A DNA stretch of 64,000 bases from Cordylochernes scorpioides (taxonomy: Eukaryota > Arthropoda > Arachnida > Pseudoscorpiones > Chernetidae), in the NCBI GenBank assembly GCA_030710605.1, contig CP092869.1:11743425-11807424 (forward strand), in the 5' to 3' direction. The notes under the pieces were generated by a model. That model had not been told where the DNA came from, did no database searches, and worked only from the letters and a program-made list of their open reading frames with translations. Below, in pieces: positions 63,817 to 64,000 of the stretch. Made by a program: the position numbers and the translations under genes. Every line of letters begins with the position of its first letter. The first letter of the stretch is position 1.

Positions 63817-64000
63817 TATCTAAACATTAATATAGCTGTACTAGAGCAAGGATCTCCAAAACGTCTTTTATCTGACAGAGCGCCCGCTTTTACCTCAGAA
63901 AAATTCCGTAAATTTTTAATGACACGTGGTATACAAACCCTACTCACCACAAGCAATAACCCACAAGCAAACGGTTTAATAGAACGCTTAAATGCGACCA
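63817..64000 (+). CDS. Gypsy integrase core, partial (runs off the window)
   Basis: The frame is open from after a TAA at 63814 to the window end. It contains SPKRLLSDRAPAFTSEKF (second catalytic Asp region) and NNPQANGLIERLNAT (catalytic Glu), typical of Ty3/gypsy integrase. The upstream part of the core is missing, so this is a truncated copy or a frame break. Confidence 0.75.

Overview
This window looks like an AT-rich animal nuclear genome, most likely an arthropod. A chelicerate is only a weak guess, because no species-diagnostic gene is present. The support is eukaryotic: splice-acceptor-like pyrimidine tracts before the host genes, AATAAA signals, and transposon classes typical of arthropods (Tc1/mariner, pogo-like MITE, Helitron, copia, Ty3/gypsy, L1/Tx1 LINE, Penelope). 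One 100-N assembly gap lies at 36822-36921. Host coding content is small. There are two intact TRAF-like genes on the + strand (28358-30250 and 53522-54871) and a decayed third paralogue (16129-17533). Nearly everything else is mobile or repetitive DNA.

Layout. 1-1900: AT-rich DNA with a hammerhead-like motif, a dispersed repeat and a tRNA-derived SINE. 1924-7334: an LTR element with about 99% identical LTRs and no pol. 7.3-12.4 kb: palindromic repeats, several with hammerhead-ribozyme-like cores, and a 92-bp minisatellite. 12.4-13.7 kb: a mariner. 14-22 kb: more palindromes, a MITE, the TRAF pseudogene, an 85-bp minisatellite and fold-back repeats carrying tRNA-like sequences. 22135-27905: a second LTR element with indistinguishable LTRs. 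28.3-30.3 kb: TRAF-like gene 1. 30.6-32.1 kb: a Tc1 element with one internal stop. 33.6-37.3 kb: hammerhead-like units, a solo LTR and fold-back repeats.

37402-53221 is a nest of insertions in one mariner copy. A copia element sits in its left terminal repeat, and a gypsy fragment sits inside the right copia LTR. A 9.4-kb Helitron cluster sits in its coding region. That cluster holds an array of tRNA-like fold-back repeats and a GC-rich L1/Tx1-type LINE inserted in a TG microsatellite. 53.5-54.9 kb is TRAF-like gene 2. 57.6-59.5 kb is a Penelope-like element between long inverted arms. 59901-61918 is a non-autonomous LTR element filled with an 18-bp minisatellite. The window ends inside a gypsy integrase frame.

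Two themes tie the window together. First, many palindromic units carry the order CUGANGA, stem II, GAAA, which is known for hammerhead ribozymes in the terminal repeats of Penelope-like elements, and several sequence families are represented. Second, a separate family of fold-back repeats carries a tRNA-shaped domain with box A and box B promoter sequences. The TRAF-like paralogues share a RING-less zinc-finger plus MATH-like plan and have been separated by transposon insertions.
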